DNA of 64,000 nt from assembly GCF_036711975.1 (NCBI RefSeq), contig NC_091966.1:24497501-24561500 (forward strand). Reading direction: 5' to 3'. Source of the DNA: Onthophagus taurus. Lineage: Eukaryota; Arthropoda; Insecta; Coleoptera; Scarabaeidae. Of this stretch, positions 24,655-35,717 are shown piece by piece. Both the position numbers and the translations under genes were made by a program. Numbering within the stretch: the stretch's first letter is position 1; the number at the start of each line of letters is the position of its first letter. A model generated the notes under the pieces. It worked only from the letters and a program-made list of their open reading frames with translations. It made no database searches and had not been told where the DNA came from.

Positions 24655-25530
24655 TTAGTTAAATGTATTTTCCGGTGGTTTGGATTTAATGTTGTATGGG
24701 TTTGATAGGAACCTGTACAGGGAGATTTTTTGTAGTTGCACCTGGTCGTTTAAATTTTCGGTGTTTGGATATGTGTTTCGGATTTTGTCGATTTCATATG
24801 CTTCAAGTAGGGTGAGTTTGAAGCCTTTGTTATGTTGATGGAGGAGTTTTATATTTTTAGTTTCATCAAAGGTGTGATCGTTTGTAAGAAAGTGTCTTCC
24901 GAAATTTGAGTTTCCGTTTTGTTTATGTTCTTTAACTCGTCTGATGTTCCTTCCTGTTTCACCAATGTATCTTGCTCTGCAGGTGTCGCATTGGAGTGAG
25001 TAAACGCCGCTTTTAGATAGTGGATCAATCTGGTCTTTTGCGTTATTTAGCATTTGTAATAGAGTTGAGTTTGTTTTGAAGGTGATCTTTATGTTGTATC
25101 TTTTGAAAATTCTTTGTATGTCTATTGCAAGGTTACCAGGGTAATTTACGGATCTGTATAGGATGGATTCGTTATTTTCTTTATTTTCAGGTAATAAAAT
25201 TTTACTTATGTCAGAGTTTATTTGTATTTTTGTATGTTTAGTAAGTAGATCTATGAATTGAAGTGGAAAATTATTGTTATGTGCGATGTTCTTAATTATT
25301 TGTATTTCTTGGTTTTTGTAGTTGTCTGTCAATGGTATTTCTTGTATGCGATGTATATATGAGTTGAAGGCAGCATGTTTGTGTACATGGTGGTGAAAGG
25401 AGTCTGCAGGTATTACTGTATCTGATTGAGTAGGTTTCCTGTATATGTTGTATTCAATCTTATTTCCAACTTTTTTCAGAGTAAGATCTAAGAAATTGAT
25501 GGATTCATTCTTTTCAATCGATTGTTAATC
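24655..25530 (-). pseudogene. Penelope-like element 2: RT C-terminus and GIY-YIG endonuclease
   Basis: One open frame from about 25525 to the stop at 24655: ESINFLDLTLKK, IEYNIYRKPTQSDTVIP and FHHHVHKHAAFNSYIHR (post-RT thumb). It continues with SGVYSLQCDTCRARYIGETGRNI and the GIY-YIG follow-on GRHFLTNDHTF, then a basic C-terminus. The GIY-YIG core (Y-S-L ... Y-I-G-E-T) and downstream R are preserved. The RT catalytic part is missing because the copy is 5'-truncated near 25530. The piece itself has no stop, so it is a young or conserved fragment. Different subfamily from the element at position 1. Confidence 0.8.
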
Positions 25531-25650
25531 CCTTAGACCTGTTTCAGACACAACGATATTTGCCGTACGGAACGTATCGGTTTTTAATCGTGAATGGTCG
25601 GTGGTAAACTAATAATGTAAATGCGCCCATTCAGACTAAAAATCTAAATT

Positions 25651-25780
25651 ATAGTACCTGCTTTTAATAAAGAACTCCTCTTCTCTGATTTCTCAGCCAT
25701 TATTTTGTCTCCACAAAAATCGCGTGTTCGTAAAAGAATCAAAATTTGTCATATGAAACGAGTTTTACTAAACTAAATAT
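25651..25780 (-). pseudogene. Duplicate of exon 1 and upstream DNA of the gene at 27.1-27.6 kb
   Basis: 25658-25700 encodes MAEKSEKRSSLLKA and then a GTACTAT donor, matching MAEKPERRSSLLKA with donor GTACTG at 27627-27585 (same 43-nt length). Similarity continues upstream of the ATG through CATATGAAACGAGTTTTA and, beyond the MITE at 25.8-26.6 kb, into TTATTAAAAACGAG. No exon 2 follows, so it is an orphan first exon. Confidence 0.8.
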
Positions 25781-26630
25781 ACAGGGTGTACAAAAAGTAT
25801 GGAATAATGGTTCTACAGCCTAAACTTCAACTTATATTAAAAAAAGTTTTAAATAAATGTAACTTGAAACTATTTTGAGGTGGGCGGAGCTTATACCGAC
25901 TCCAAACAATAGACAACCTAAGCCTTGACGTCACAGAGATGGGCGGAACTTATACCGATTCCAAACATTTTCGTTGCTAACTGTGTTGCTAACGGTAAAT
26001 CACCATATGCAATTTTTCATTAGAGTTAAAATAAAATAAACTAAGTGATGACATTTCAAATGACATTTTTTGACGATTTATCGTCAGCAACGAAATTGTT
26101 TTTAGTCGGTATAAGCTCCACCCATCCCTGTGACGTCAAGGCTTAGGTTGTCTATTCCATAATGACACCATAATAGACTGCCTAAGTCACTTAGTTTATT
26201 TTATTTAAACACTAATGAAAAATTGCATAATATGGTGATTTACCGGTGATGTTTGGAGTCGGTATAAGCTCCGCCCATTTCTATGACGTCAAGGCTTTGG
26301 TTGTCGCTATGTCAAATCTTTTTAAATAAAAGTTTCAATATCTCGAAAACTATGCAGTTTAAAGCATTAAAACCTTATTGCATTTTGTAACACCTTGTCA
26401 AAAGGAATCCAAAAACCTTAAAATATACAGGATGTTCCATTTAAAAAACACACTCACCATGTCGTAACTCAGACTGCCGTCATTATTTTTATTTTATTTC
26501 TACACCAAGATATGCGGAAAATAGTTTCAAGTAACTTTTGTTTAAAACTTTTTTTTATATAAGTTGAAGTTTATGCTGTAGAACCATTATTCCATACTTT
26601 TTCTATACTTTTTGTACAGCCTGTATATTA
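25781..26630. mobile_element. ~850-bp foldback MITE with ~90-bp inverted ends
   Basis: Left end TACAGGGTGTACAAAAAGTA and right end its reverse complement (one extra short duplication in the right arm) extend about 90 bp inward and are flanked by TA. Inside, a second long inverted repeat pairs about 25880-26050 with about 26185-26310, and a third partial copy of the motif GTCGGTATAAGCTCC lies at 26105. No coding capacity. It sits in the duplicated promoter region of the orphan exon. Confidence 0.75.
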
Positions 26631-27120
26631 TTAAAAACGAGTTATTATTGGTTGCAAAAAACTACGAAATTTTGTATATAGATAAGTTGCGTTAAATCAT
26701 TATATTTTTGGTTAAGGTACTTGTGGTCTTGCGTTGTACACGTTATTTTGGGACAGCCTGTATAAATGTTCTGATATGGAGGGGCATGGGTATGTTTCGG
26801 AACCTTCATTAGGAAATTTAGGTGTAAGTTGTTAATTTTAAGTAATTATTGAATTAAAAATTATATGTTTAGCATAACACATCATATAACAGGTGGATCT
26901 TTATCATTGTTGGAAACTGAATTAGATATAACTTTGAAAAGGAAGATGAATCCTTAAAACAGAAAAAAAATTCAATAAAATTTTGTATATTATTTATTTT
27001 TCAATTTTAATTTTTTCCATTAAATTATTACTTTAAGTTCTAAATTAAATTATTAATTATTTTATATTTACAGTTACCGATTTTGTGATCTCTCTATTTT
27101 TCTATAAAGTAATACAAAAA
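26631..27120. other. Spacer with a mariner-type terminus
   Basis: Contains GGGACAGCCTGTATA at 26750-26764, an outward copy of the TACAGGGTGTCCC-type end. Otherwise AT-rich and unassigned. Confidence 0.4.
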
Positions 27121-27124
27121 AAAA

Positions 27125-27627
27125 TTAGTCATCATTTTTTTTATCATTTTGAAATTTTTCAAACATAACTTCATCAAACCGCCTCATTCTTCTCTCCATA
27201 TTTTTCTTCCTATAGTCTTCATATTCCTTATCAGCCCTTAATTGTGCGATATAACACCTGATGACATCGCAGGAATCATAAAGCGTTTTAAAATATTTAG
27301 AGGTAAACTCTTTGAATTCCTCGGTTAATTCCACTTCTTCAGTTGTGTTGCTTTTCTTGGCGGTATCTTCTTCTAATTCTTTATATTCATTGCGAATTGC
27401 AATCACCTTTTTTTCCCATTCCGCCAACTCTGCAATGACGTTATCGCTGTAACCCAGCGGAAGATCCTTTCTTAAGTCATAAAATCGTTGAAATTCTGTA
27501 ATCAAAAAACAAGTAAATAAATCGAAATAGATTTATAATAACCATAATAATAATAAAAATAGTCTTTCATAATAATTACAGTACCTGCTTTTAATAAAGA
27601 ACTCCTTCTCTCAGGTTTCTCAGCCAT
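27125..27627 (-). CDS. Two-exon charged, probably coiled-coil protein (137 aa)
   Basis: Exon 1 27627-27585 (MAEKPERRSSLLKA plus one base), GT donor at 27584. Exon 2 27495-27125, after an AG acceptor, to the TGA-type stop region at 27125. Joined length 414 nt, in frame. The protein is rich in Glu, Lys and Arg with heptad-like stretches (ELAEWEKKVIAIRNEYKELEED and RADKEYEDYRKKNMERRMRR), no signal peptide or membrane segment, so likely cytosolic or nuclear and helical. I do not recognise the family. The duplicated first exon 1.9 kb away preserves the splice donor, which supports the exon model. Confidence 0.65.
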
Positions 27628-27827
27628 CGTTTTGTCTTCACAAAAATCACGTGGTCGTAGAAGAATGAAAATTTTTCATATGAAACGAGTTTTATTAAAT
27701 TAAATATAATATATTCTTATTAAAAACGAGTTTTTGTATTGTGTGTATTATTGGTTGCCTATATAAAGGAATAAAATATATAAATCGAGTGACAGGAAAA
27801 GTCACTAACAATAAGTACAAAATAGTA

Positions 27828-27950
27828 TATTATTCAACAAGCGTATAATGGTGGCTATTACCCACGAAGAAGAAGTTGCAACACGAGCGAGCGAAGCGAG
27901 CGAGTGTTGTAATCTGAGTGAGTAACATCCATTATACGCAAGTTGAATAC
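27828..27950. repeat. Foldback repeat with GCGAGCGAAGCGAGCG loop
   Basis: CAACAAGCGTATAATGG near 27838 pairs with CCATTATACGCAAGTTG at 27930-27946. The centre holds CGAGCGAGCGAAGCGAGCG. A related foldback lies at 33181-33262. Confidence 0.6.
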
Positions 27951-28199
27951 TATACTTTATCTACAACTATTTAATTTTGAAAAAAAAAGGAAAAAAAAAT
28001 AAACTTGATAGACATTTCAGACATAACCTCAATATAAGAAAGCTGTCATTTCTATTAATATTTTATTTTTTGATTAGTAGGCCGTGTCAGAACTGTGGAA
28101 TAATGGCTTCATTATTCAATACTTTGTCAGTCATGGGTAATGCGTGTCATTACCCGTCAAAAATCAATTGTATAACGAATAGATAATTCAATAGTTGTA

Positions 28200-29019
28200 G
28201 ATAAAATAATAAAATCGACATTTTACTACTAACAATAAGTACATTATCCTTTAATCATTGTGGGTATGATGTCCACAATATACATAATAATAATATAATT
28301 TATTTTGTTAATAAAATTATATTTTAACAACACTTGTGATTTGTAACATTATTTGTGATAATAATAAATTGATTAATAATAATTTGTATTGATTGATAAT
28401 ACTTTGAATTGATGAATGAATTAATTTGAAAGGACTGATAGATTGATAATAATAATTTTATGTGATAACGTGGTTTTGTTTGTACATGTCGTGTACACAG
28501 CATGTTACAGCCATGCTACCCGTCCTGTAAAGATTAATAAAAAGAGGAATATGATGGTCAAAAAAAAATTTATATTTAAAAATTGAAAGTAACCGTTTTT
28601 TTAATTTTCATGTTACGAGAATCGATTATCTCGCTGTGGTGACATCCCAGTAAACAAGAAACATCTGTAAAACATTTCAATTTTAACCTACAGTGAATTA
28701 AATGAAACATCTTAGAACTACGTTTCATATAAGTGACAGATACGATTTTTACGAAACGTATCTAAAGATAATATGTATCAAATTCATTTCACTAGAAATA
28801 TTTATAAAATATCATTAAAATATGTAGCAGAAACATTTCATTTGAAACATTTCTTTAAAAATGTGTCTGTAACATGTCTGGAATATCTTCATCAGCGCTT
28901 GTGAACATAGGTATATGATATACTGACATATACCTATGTGCCAAGCCGCGGTGATGCGTCAGCGTCATGGGGGTGGATCTATGGGGGGGATCTCTAATGA
29001 ATGAAAATGTAACCGTCGT
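28200..29019. other. Unassigned AT-rich spacer
   Basis: Repetitive TAATAA-rich sequence and a block of repeated GAAACAT/ATGTTTC motifs around 28650-28880. No gene seen. Confidence 0.4.
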
Positions 29020-29280
29020 CAGCGCCATCCGATGTCACCGTCGATAACTAATTCCACTCAAATTCTAATACCAACCTTTAAGGTGGCTTATATTTCATTT
29101 ATTTTTTTTGGTATTCATCTTTGATTAATTAAGTCAAAGTGATCAAAAGTGATGTCAAATATAAATGATATTGATAAATCAATTAATTTTTTTAATAAGT
29201 GTAATTTTATAATTATGTGTAAAAAAACATTTAAAAATTTTTGAATAATAAAAATGTCGGTTATTAAACCTTGCTGTGTA

Positions 29281-29903
29281 ACATCTTTAGTGCTTACAAG
29301 CAACCCAATAAACCCCTCATTGAGGAGGATATAAAATCAATCTTCAATACTAACCGCCAAATTCTGATGTTGGGTGACATAAACAGTAAGAACACAGCTT
29401 GGGGATGTAGAACTAATAACCAAGCGGGAATTAAACTATTAAATTTGTCCTCAATATACAACTTCATGGTGCACGCACCTAATACATACACATACTATCC
29501 ACATAGAAATGATTACCAACCCGACATTCTAGACGTCGCATTGACTAAAAATTTCAATAAATTAATAAATCAAGAAGTGGTGGTAGATTTGGATTCAGAT
29601 CACCTTTCTGTGATTTTATCGTTCAAAACCTCACCGTGTCTTACCAAAAATAACAACAAACTAGTAACTAACTGGCTTTTGTTTAAAGGCGCACTTGAGA
29701 ATACCTTCAATAATAACGACTACAGTCTAAATACCCAAAAGTCAATTGACCAAAGTGTACAGCGTCTCACAGAAACAATCAATATTTGTATAAAACAATC
29801 ATCATTCCCCAAATGTAAACCGCAGTTTGATAATTATCTCCCGCCATCAAAAATCCAATCTCTTATAAACCAGAAAAACAGCCTGCGACGTGAATGCAAA
29901 TGA
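29281..29903 (+). pseudogene. Jockey endonuclease domain, 3' part
   Basis: APE-type endonuclease C-terminal half: MLGDINSKNTAWGCRTNNQ, DYQPDILDVAL and VVDLDSDHLSVIL carry the family's catalytic Asp/His motifs. The frame stops at 29903 and overlaps the RT frame by ten bases, so one frameshift separates the two. Confidence 0.85.
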
Positions 29904-31642
29904 CGAGAAACCCTGCAACCAAGTCAATTGTAAATCGATTAACACGACAAATAAGAAAGGAACTTGATGCGTATCGCATAAAATCTTTTCAACAATATTT
30001 AAACAACATACAACCCAATAGTCACGAAATATGGAAAGCAACAAGAAGAATCACGAGAAAATCTAATGAAATATCAACTTTAAATATTGATAATGGACAC
30101 TTAGTAACTGATCAACAGAAAAGTACTGGTTTTGCAGAATATCCGGAGAAAATATTCAGACCCCACTTTTTCAGCACCCCAAATTTCACAACTTCTGTGA
30201 TATCATATAACGAAAACCATAATCCGGTATTGAACAGTAACTTTCAAAAAGTCACAATAAATGAAATTCGACAGATTATTAAAAATCTGAAAACTAAGAA
30301 AGCTCCAGGACCTGATCAAATTCCTAACTTGACCATAAAAAATCTACCGGAAACAGTAGTGCAGTTTTTGAAGAGATTACTCAATGCCTGTCTGGAACAA
30401 GGTTATTTTCCAAACTGTTGGAAACACGCCCATGTACTTATGTTTCTAAAGCCAGGGAAGCCCAAGAGCAACATCACCAGCTACCGACCGATTAGTCTAT
30501 TATCTACATTATCCAAAATCTTAGAAATAGTAATTAATTACCGCCTATGTGAAGCATTAAACGAAATGAATGTGATTCCACACTTCCAATTTGGTTTTAG
30601 AAACCAGTTCTCGACCAGTCATCAATTACAACGATTATCGAACATAATTGAAAACGGATTTGAAATGAAGCAATACTCGACCGCCTTATTTCTCGATATT
30701 GCCCAAGCTTTCGACCGTGTATGGATCAACGGATTAATTTATAAAATATTACACCTGGATCTTGACAGCAATATCAAGCAAATACTAATATCCTTCCTTA
30801 AAAACCGATCCTTCTCTGTTAAAGTTCATGAATCCCTCTCCGAAACAAAAAATATACTCGCTGGTGTACCTCAAGGCAGCGTCCTCTCTCCCACCCTGTT
30901 CAACATCTACATGAGTGATATGCCACAACCAAATGTTCACATGCTGGCATATGCGGACGATACAGCCTTAATAGCGCAAAGCTTTGAACTCGAGGATGCG
31001 ACTAAAAATCTGCAAATAGCTATAAACACCCTAGTTAAATGGTTCAAGTCTTGCAATATAGCAATAAATACATCCAAGTGCATCGCTAAAATTTTTACAC
31101 TCAAACGAATTAAAAGCTCACCGGAATTAACAATTAACGGAGAAACTATTAGATGGAACGACTCGGACGAACCGGTTAAATATCTTGGCATATTCCTTGA
31201 CACAAGATTAACTTGGAAATACCATATACTCCAAAAAGTTAATCAAGGTTACGGAAAGTTGAAACAACTGTATCCCTTGATAAACAGGAGAACAAGACTT
31301 AAATGCGAAAACACTATTCTAATTTATAAAACACTCATTAGACCACTCATTACCTATGCCTGCGTTGTCTGGGGAAACTCGGCTAAAACAAATCTTAATA
31401 AGGTTCAGGTTTTACAAAACAAAATACTACGCATAGCAGTAGACTCCGAGTGGTATATCTCTAATGATCAACTACACAACGAATTAAAAATTGATAGTAT
31501 CACAGCCTTTATATCTAAAATGACTTCCCGGTTTCACGAACGCATACAATACACAGAAGTACTACAGCCATACAACCTCAGCAAAAAGAACATCCACTGT
31601 CGTCTTAAAAGGAAACTACCACAAGACATCTACTTGATTTAA
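29894..31642 (+). pseudogene. Jockey reverse transcriptase (582 codons open)
   Basis: Complete RT: APGPDQIPNLTIK, SYRPISLLSTLSKILE, ALFLDIAQAFDRVW (motif A), AGVPQGSVLSPTLFNIY (motif B), YADDTALIAQ (motif C), KYLGIFLDTRLTW and the Jockey thumb/tail LIYKTLIRPLITYACVVWG. Ends DIYLI. No RNase H, as normal for Jockey. Open throughout, so recent, but the endonuclease upstream is truncated and out of frame, so this copy cannot move by itself. Confidence 0.9.
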
Positions 31643-32938
31643 AATACGTTAAATGTTACCATCCAATTTGACTTATGTTTATTATTTTGTAAGTGACGAG
31701 GTCCTTTTAGTTATGTAACGTGACATTTATTTAGTATAAGAAAAAGCCTTTTATAGTAATGTTAATTCACTGGTCTGGCAATAAAACTACTTAAAAAAAA
31801 AAAACCTTGCTGTGTACCATCTTGCAATTATAAAGACATTTAAAGGTAAATTATAAAAATTATTAATTAATACGGCATATTTACTTTCATTCTGTATTTC
31901 TAGATATTATTTCCCGACCAACCTTATTATTCGAATGGCTTGGCTCTCTCGAATAAACAATTCAAAATTATTTGAATTAATTACTAAGCGTCTAAGTAAC
32001 TATTGTGTTTGCGCCAAACATTTTGCGCCAATGTGCAAATATGTTGAGGAGAAATTGAAAAAGCTTCCTACATTATACTTACTAGGTAAATAAAATTTTA
32101 CATAAAAAGTTTGTTTTTTAATCTATACAATATATATTTCTTATATCATCTAGATTTGTAAGAAGAAACTATAAATAATTGCTTTTTGTCTCCACAAGAT
32201 CAACCAACAGAAGATACTTCAGGTATGTTACATGGTACGAAATTAATTATTTAGTTTCATAATTCATAATTATATAATTCAATATATACCATATTATATG
32301 TTCATACCCCGACATGCCATATATATATTTATACCCCGACATATTTATGCCCCGACAAACTTCCTGGTGTAACTAGTTCAACTGTTATGCAAGTCTATCC
32401 TGTATGTAGTAAACAACAAGGTTACGAAGTCACTTCAATATCATTTAGTGAGCAAAATTCTGTCATTTCATTAGAAATGAATAGGCAACGGCTTCACCTA
32501 CGTAATGAAAAAGAAATAATTGGTAAATATCATAAAAACTGAATAATCATTCTTATTTAAAATTATCTTTAATTTTTGTAGACAAGAAACGGAGGAAATT
32601 ACCTTTTACAAAGAACTGCAGCAATTGCAACCTAACTGGAGTAAAAAAGCATTGTGTCGCGCTAAGAAAAATGCCAGAACAATAAGGCAAAAGCTAATAC
32701 AATTGAGGAAAAATCCTCAGGTATTGGTGAATCTCAAATATTTGAATAAAGAAACTGGAAATTTCTTTAGCAGCCAGTCCCGAAATCAGAAAAAAGAAGT
32801 GCTGGCTCTTTCCATTTACAAACAAAGTGGTAAAGGATACCGTTTCTTATCAAATTTCTTTTCATTACCATCCAGGAAGACGCTACAAAAACTGTTAGGG
32901 TAAACAAAATGTAACATTATTCTATTTATTGAACTAAA

Positions 32939-33040
32939 ACTAGAACTAATAGTAGCACTATCACTAGAACTAACACTAGCTAGAAACTTTCGAAGTGATT
33001 TCGAGTCGTCTTCGATAGTGCTACTATTTGTTCTAGTTTA
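32939..33040. repeat. Subterminal palindrome of the P/THAP-like element
   Basis: ACTAGAACTAATAGTAGCAC near 32940 pairs with GTGCTACTATTTGTTCTAGT ending near 33038 (one mismatch), with ACTAGAAC repeats between. Confidence 0.65.
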
Positions 33041-33180
33041 ATTAACACCGGCCGTGAAAGCATTCGTACTTATATTCTATTTATGTTATCAAATTTTATT
33101 AATTTTATGAATAATAAATTATTATGTTGAAGTTAGATCTTTCATTTGAAGTATATTTATTTCCTTTTTTCATTTTTTTT

Positions 33181-33262
33181 TAGTTAACCCCAACGATCTG
33201 ACAACGTCGCTCGCTTCGCTTCGATGCGCAGCGAACAATGTTGCCAGATCGTTGGTTAGCCC
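33181..33262. repeat. Foldback repeat near the right end of the P/THAP-like element
   Basis: TAACCCCAACGATCTG pairs imperfectly with CAGATCGTTGGTTA. The loop holds CGCTCGCTTCGCTTCG, related to the loop at 27.89 kb. Confidence 0.55.
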
Positions 33263-33374
33263 AGTTTTACACCATTATCCTAGTCGAAGTTGGTTTTAAT
33301 CTATGGTTAGTACTCTACGGTGACATCGGATGGCGCTGTACGCAAGGTACAATTTAATAAGGTAGAGTTAGGCC

Positions 33375-33622
33375 AAGGTTTATATATTAAAGGTTGTCTA
33401 AGTTCCTATGCTGCAATACTTTGATTTTAGTTTGTGGGCGAGGGGCAAGAGCAGGAGTGTTTCCTGACGTAAGCGATCACGGATTGCGCACGTAACCTCA
33501 TGGCCATGTGGTGCTCCATGCCTTTGTTTAATTTGAATTGCTTGGCGGTATTATTTTCCACATGTGACGTTATGCGCAGTATGATTGCGTACGAACCTAG
33601 ACAACCTCTTATATATAAACCT
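33375..33622. mobile_element. ~250-bp foldback element
   Basis: AAGGTTTATATATTAAAGG and GTTGTCTAAGTTC at 33375-33405 are the reverse complement of 33592-33622 with a few mismatches. No coding capacity, and no target duplication identified. Confidence 0.55.
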
Positions 33623-33849
33623 TGGAGTTAGGCCATCTCTATCCTTCCTTGTCTCTGGATTGTTGTTAGTAATTAGTCGTGTGGTGGTGTTGTTGTGGTG
33701 CGATGTTTTTGAACTTCCGAGAGGTGTGTTAAGGTCGACGTCAAATTCATTGATTTCCACACCTTGTCGGCAATGGAAAGAATGTCCACAACGTCCTCTT
33801 TGCCAGAAGCGAGGAGTGCAACCGAAACAACACGAGGTAGTCTCCTTTG

Positions 33850-34268
33850 CTACAATTTTAATAATAAATTTGGACTAACCACTTGAGAACCACCAACCGT
33901 GGTCAACATCGCCCGATAAAAATCTGACAGTTTTTGACCTCCCATTTGCGAACCTAACAGAACATCGTCCAGACCTTTTTCTTCACTCAATGATAACCTG
34001 TCAATTAACAATTTTTTGAGTGAAGAATATGGATTCGTGTCTGGAGGATTCTGTATGAGATCTACCACGGTGGAGATGATCTCAGTGGTAAATTTGCCAA
34101 AAGAACGTTAAATTTTGCTTTTTTACTGCTAATTGTAGTTAAAGTAAACTGTGCTTCAACTCGCCGAAACCAAATGTCGGGATTAGAAGGCCAAAATGGT
34201 GGTAATTTCAATTTTGAAATATTTTGCAATTCGTGCGCGGTATTGTCATCATCAGCAGGGTCTATCAT
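33850..34268 (-). pseudogene. Gypsy-type gag fragment (CsRn1-like)
   Basis: The minus strand reads KLKLPPFWPSNPDIWFRRVE (first frame), then after a frameshift DLIQNPPDTNPYSSLKKLLI, RLSLSEEKGLDDVLLGSQMG and KLSDFYRAML. This is the capsid region of insect gypsy elements of the CsRn1 type (normally KLPPFWxxxPxxWFxxVEAQF). No pol is attached, so it is a fragment. Confidence 0.7.
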
Positions 34269-34329
34269 TTTTAATAAAAAATTGACTAAAAAATACGTTT
34301 AGGTTTTCTATTAAAATAAATAAAAATTT

Positions 34330-35717
34330 TTTTATGCATTTGATTCTGATGACACTGATGACTCCGAGTTTCTTGACAAAAACTATGTTCCATCGTCTTC
34401 AGACTCTGAAAGTGATAAAAGCCGCTCCAACGACGAAGATGATTGCATGGAATACATAGAAAATGATAATGTCGTTTTAGATGAAATACCAGTAAAAAAT
34501 TGTATGCAAAATGAAGAGGAATGGCATAATATAACTAAAGATAACGGTTACATGTACCAAAGGCAAGAATCGTCTACACTAAATTTTGATATCACTACGA
34601 TAAAAAATCCTATACACGTGTACCAGTTATTTTTATCAGACGATATAGTAAAAACTATTCTTGAAGAAACAAACAGATATGCACGTCAAATATTGATAAA
34701 TCCGAACTCCTCAAAATCTCGACTAAATCTATGGGTTGATTGCGACGAAGCAGAAACAAAACGATTTTTTCCAATTATCTTGGTAATGGGGCTGAACGTT
34801 CTTCCTGCTTTGAATCTCTATTGGTCAAAGGATTCTATGTTCCGTAACGAGTTTATTTCGCATGATGCATACATTTTTGCAATAACGACACTGCTGATAA
34901 AAATGATCGACTATATAAAATACGAAGTCTATTAGAAGCAGCAAATAAAAATTTCAAACAAGTCTTAACACCAGGTAGGGTGATAGTTATTGATGAAAGC
35001 ATGATTCCTTTTCAAGGCAGGCTGTGTTTTCGACAATATATTCCGAACAAAACACATCCTTACGGAATCAAATTGTATAAATTATGTACCGTGGATGGAT
35101 AATATAATTGTCTATACCGGCAAAAACATAACATCACCAGAGTTAAGACATCCTGAACAAATAGTACACGACCTTTTAGAATGTCTTGAAGATAAACGTG
35201 GACATTATCTATATGCTGACAATTTCTACTCCAGCTTGGGTTTAGCAAAGTCGATATTCAATCATAATGTAATTTACTGTGGGACCATAAGGTCAAACAG
35301 AAAATATATACCCAAAAGTTTCCATAGCAAAATGAAAAAAGGAGATATTTATGGTGCACAGAACGGTCCTCTAAGAATTATTAAATGGATGGATAAGCGA
35401 CCTGTTCTTATTCTGAGCACAGATCCAACACATACCCCAACCTGTATACCCACTGGTAAGCGAATCAGGCAAGGTGATGATATCATTAAACCAAAAGCAG
35501 TTATTCAATACAACAAAGCCAAAAAGGGGGTCGATTTGAGCGACCAAATGTCGTCATACCACTCAGTGTTACGCCGAAGTTTGAAATGGTACAGAAAGCT
35601 GGCGTTCGAGATTTTATTTGGAACGTTAGTAAATTCATGGATTATACATAATAAAATTAGTTCTTCAAAACAGTCTATTAAAGAGTTTAGAAGAAGACTT
35701 GCGCAAGACTTGTGCGG
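34330..35717 (+). pseudogene. piggyBac-like transposase, main part
   Basis: Acidic N-terminus (SDSESDKSRSNDEDDC), then NPIHVYQLFLSDDIV and the DDE core: VIDESMIPFQGRL (first Asp, near 34990), YLYADNFYSSLGLAKSIF (second Asp) and KKGVDLSDQMSSYHSVLRRS (third Asp, near 35530). Followed by SLKWYRKLAFEILFGTLVNSW. Frameshifts near 34930 and 35095 break it. At about 35717 it is cut by a CR1-like element and resumes at 38248. Confidence 0.85.

Larger units (their letters stand above)
29281..31801 (+). mobile_element. Jockey non-LTR retrotransposon, 5'-truncated, with 15-bp TSD
   Basis: Flanked by AAACCTTGCTGTGTA at 29266-29280 and again at 31802-31816, and ends in a poly-A run (31792-31801). The 5' end is cut within the endonuclease. 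Inserted into the first exon of the THAP-like gene. Much better preserved than the Jockey copy at 16.5-20.2 kb. Confidence 0.92.
29254..32903 (+). pseudogene. THAP-domain / P-element-transposase-like gene, split by Jockey
   Basis: ATG at 29254, MSVIKPCCVPSCNYKD (first zinc ligands of THAP: C-x2-4-C) when the Jockey insertion is ignored, then an in-frame stop just before a GT donor. The next exon (about 31905-32090) reads IIRMAWLSRINN, NYCVCAKHFAP and KKLPTLYLLG. Its CxxH and trailing motif fit the second half of a THAP C2CH finger. The last exon (about 32581-32903) gives RAKKNARTIRQKLIQLRKN, FFSSQSRNQKKEVLALSIYK, SGKGYRFLSNFFSLPSRKTL, the P-transposase HTH region. The catalytic RNase-H-fold domain is absent. 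Confidence 0.7.
29020..33338 (+). mobile_element. P/THAP-like DNA transposon with 22-bp inverted ends
   Basis: Perfect 22-bp inverted repeats at 29020-29041 (begins CAGCGCCATCCGATG) and 33317-33338. Between them lies a split gene with a THAP zinc finger and a P-element-type HTH, interrupted by a 2.5-kb Jockey copy (29281-31801). Without that copy the element would be about 1.8 kb, too short for a full P transposase, so it is internally deleted. No clear 8-bp target duplication was found at the edges. The subterminal palindrome at 32939-33040 is inside. Confidence 0.65.

Noticed and set aside
29012..33346. 8-bp target duplication for the P/THAP-like element
   Set aside because: Flanks ACCGTCGT and TACGCAAG do not match, so none is claimed.
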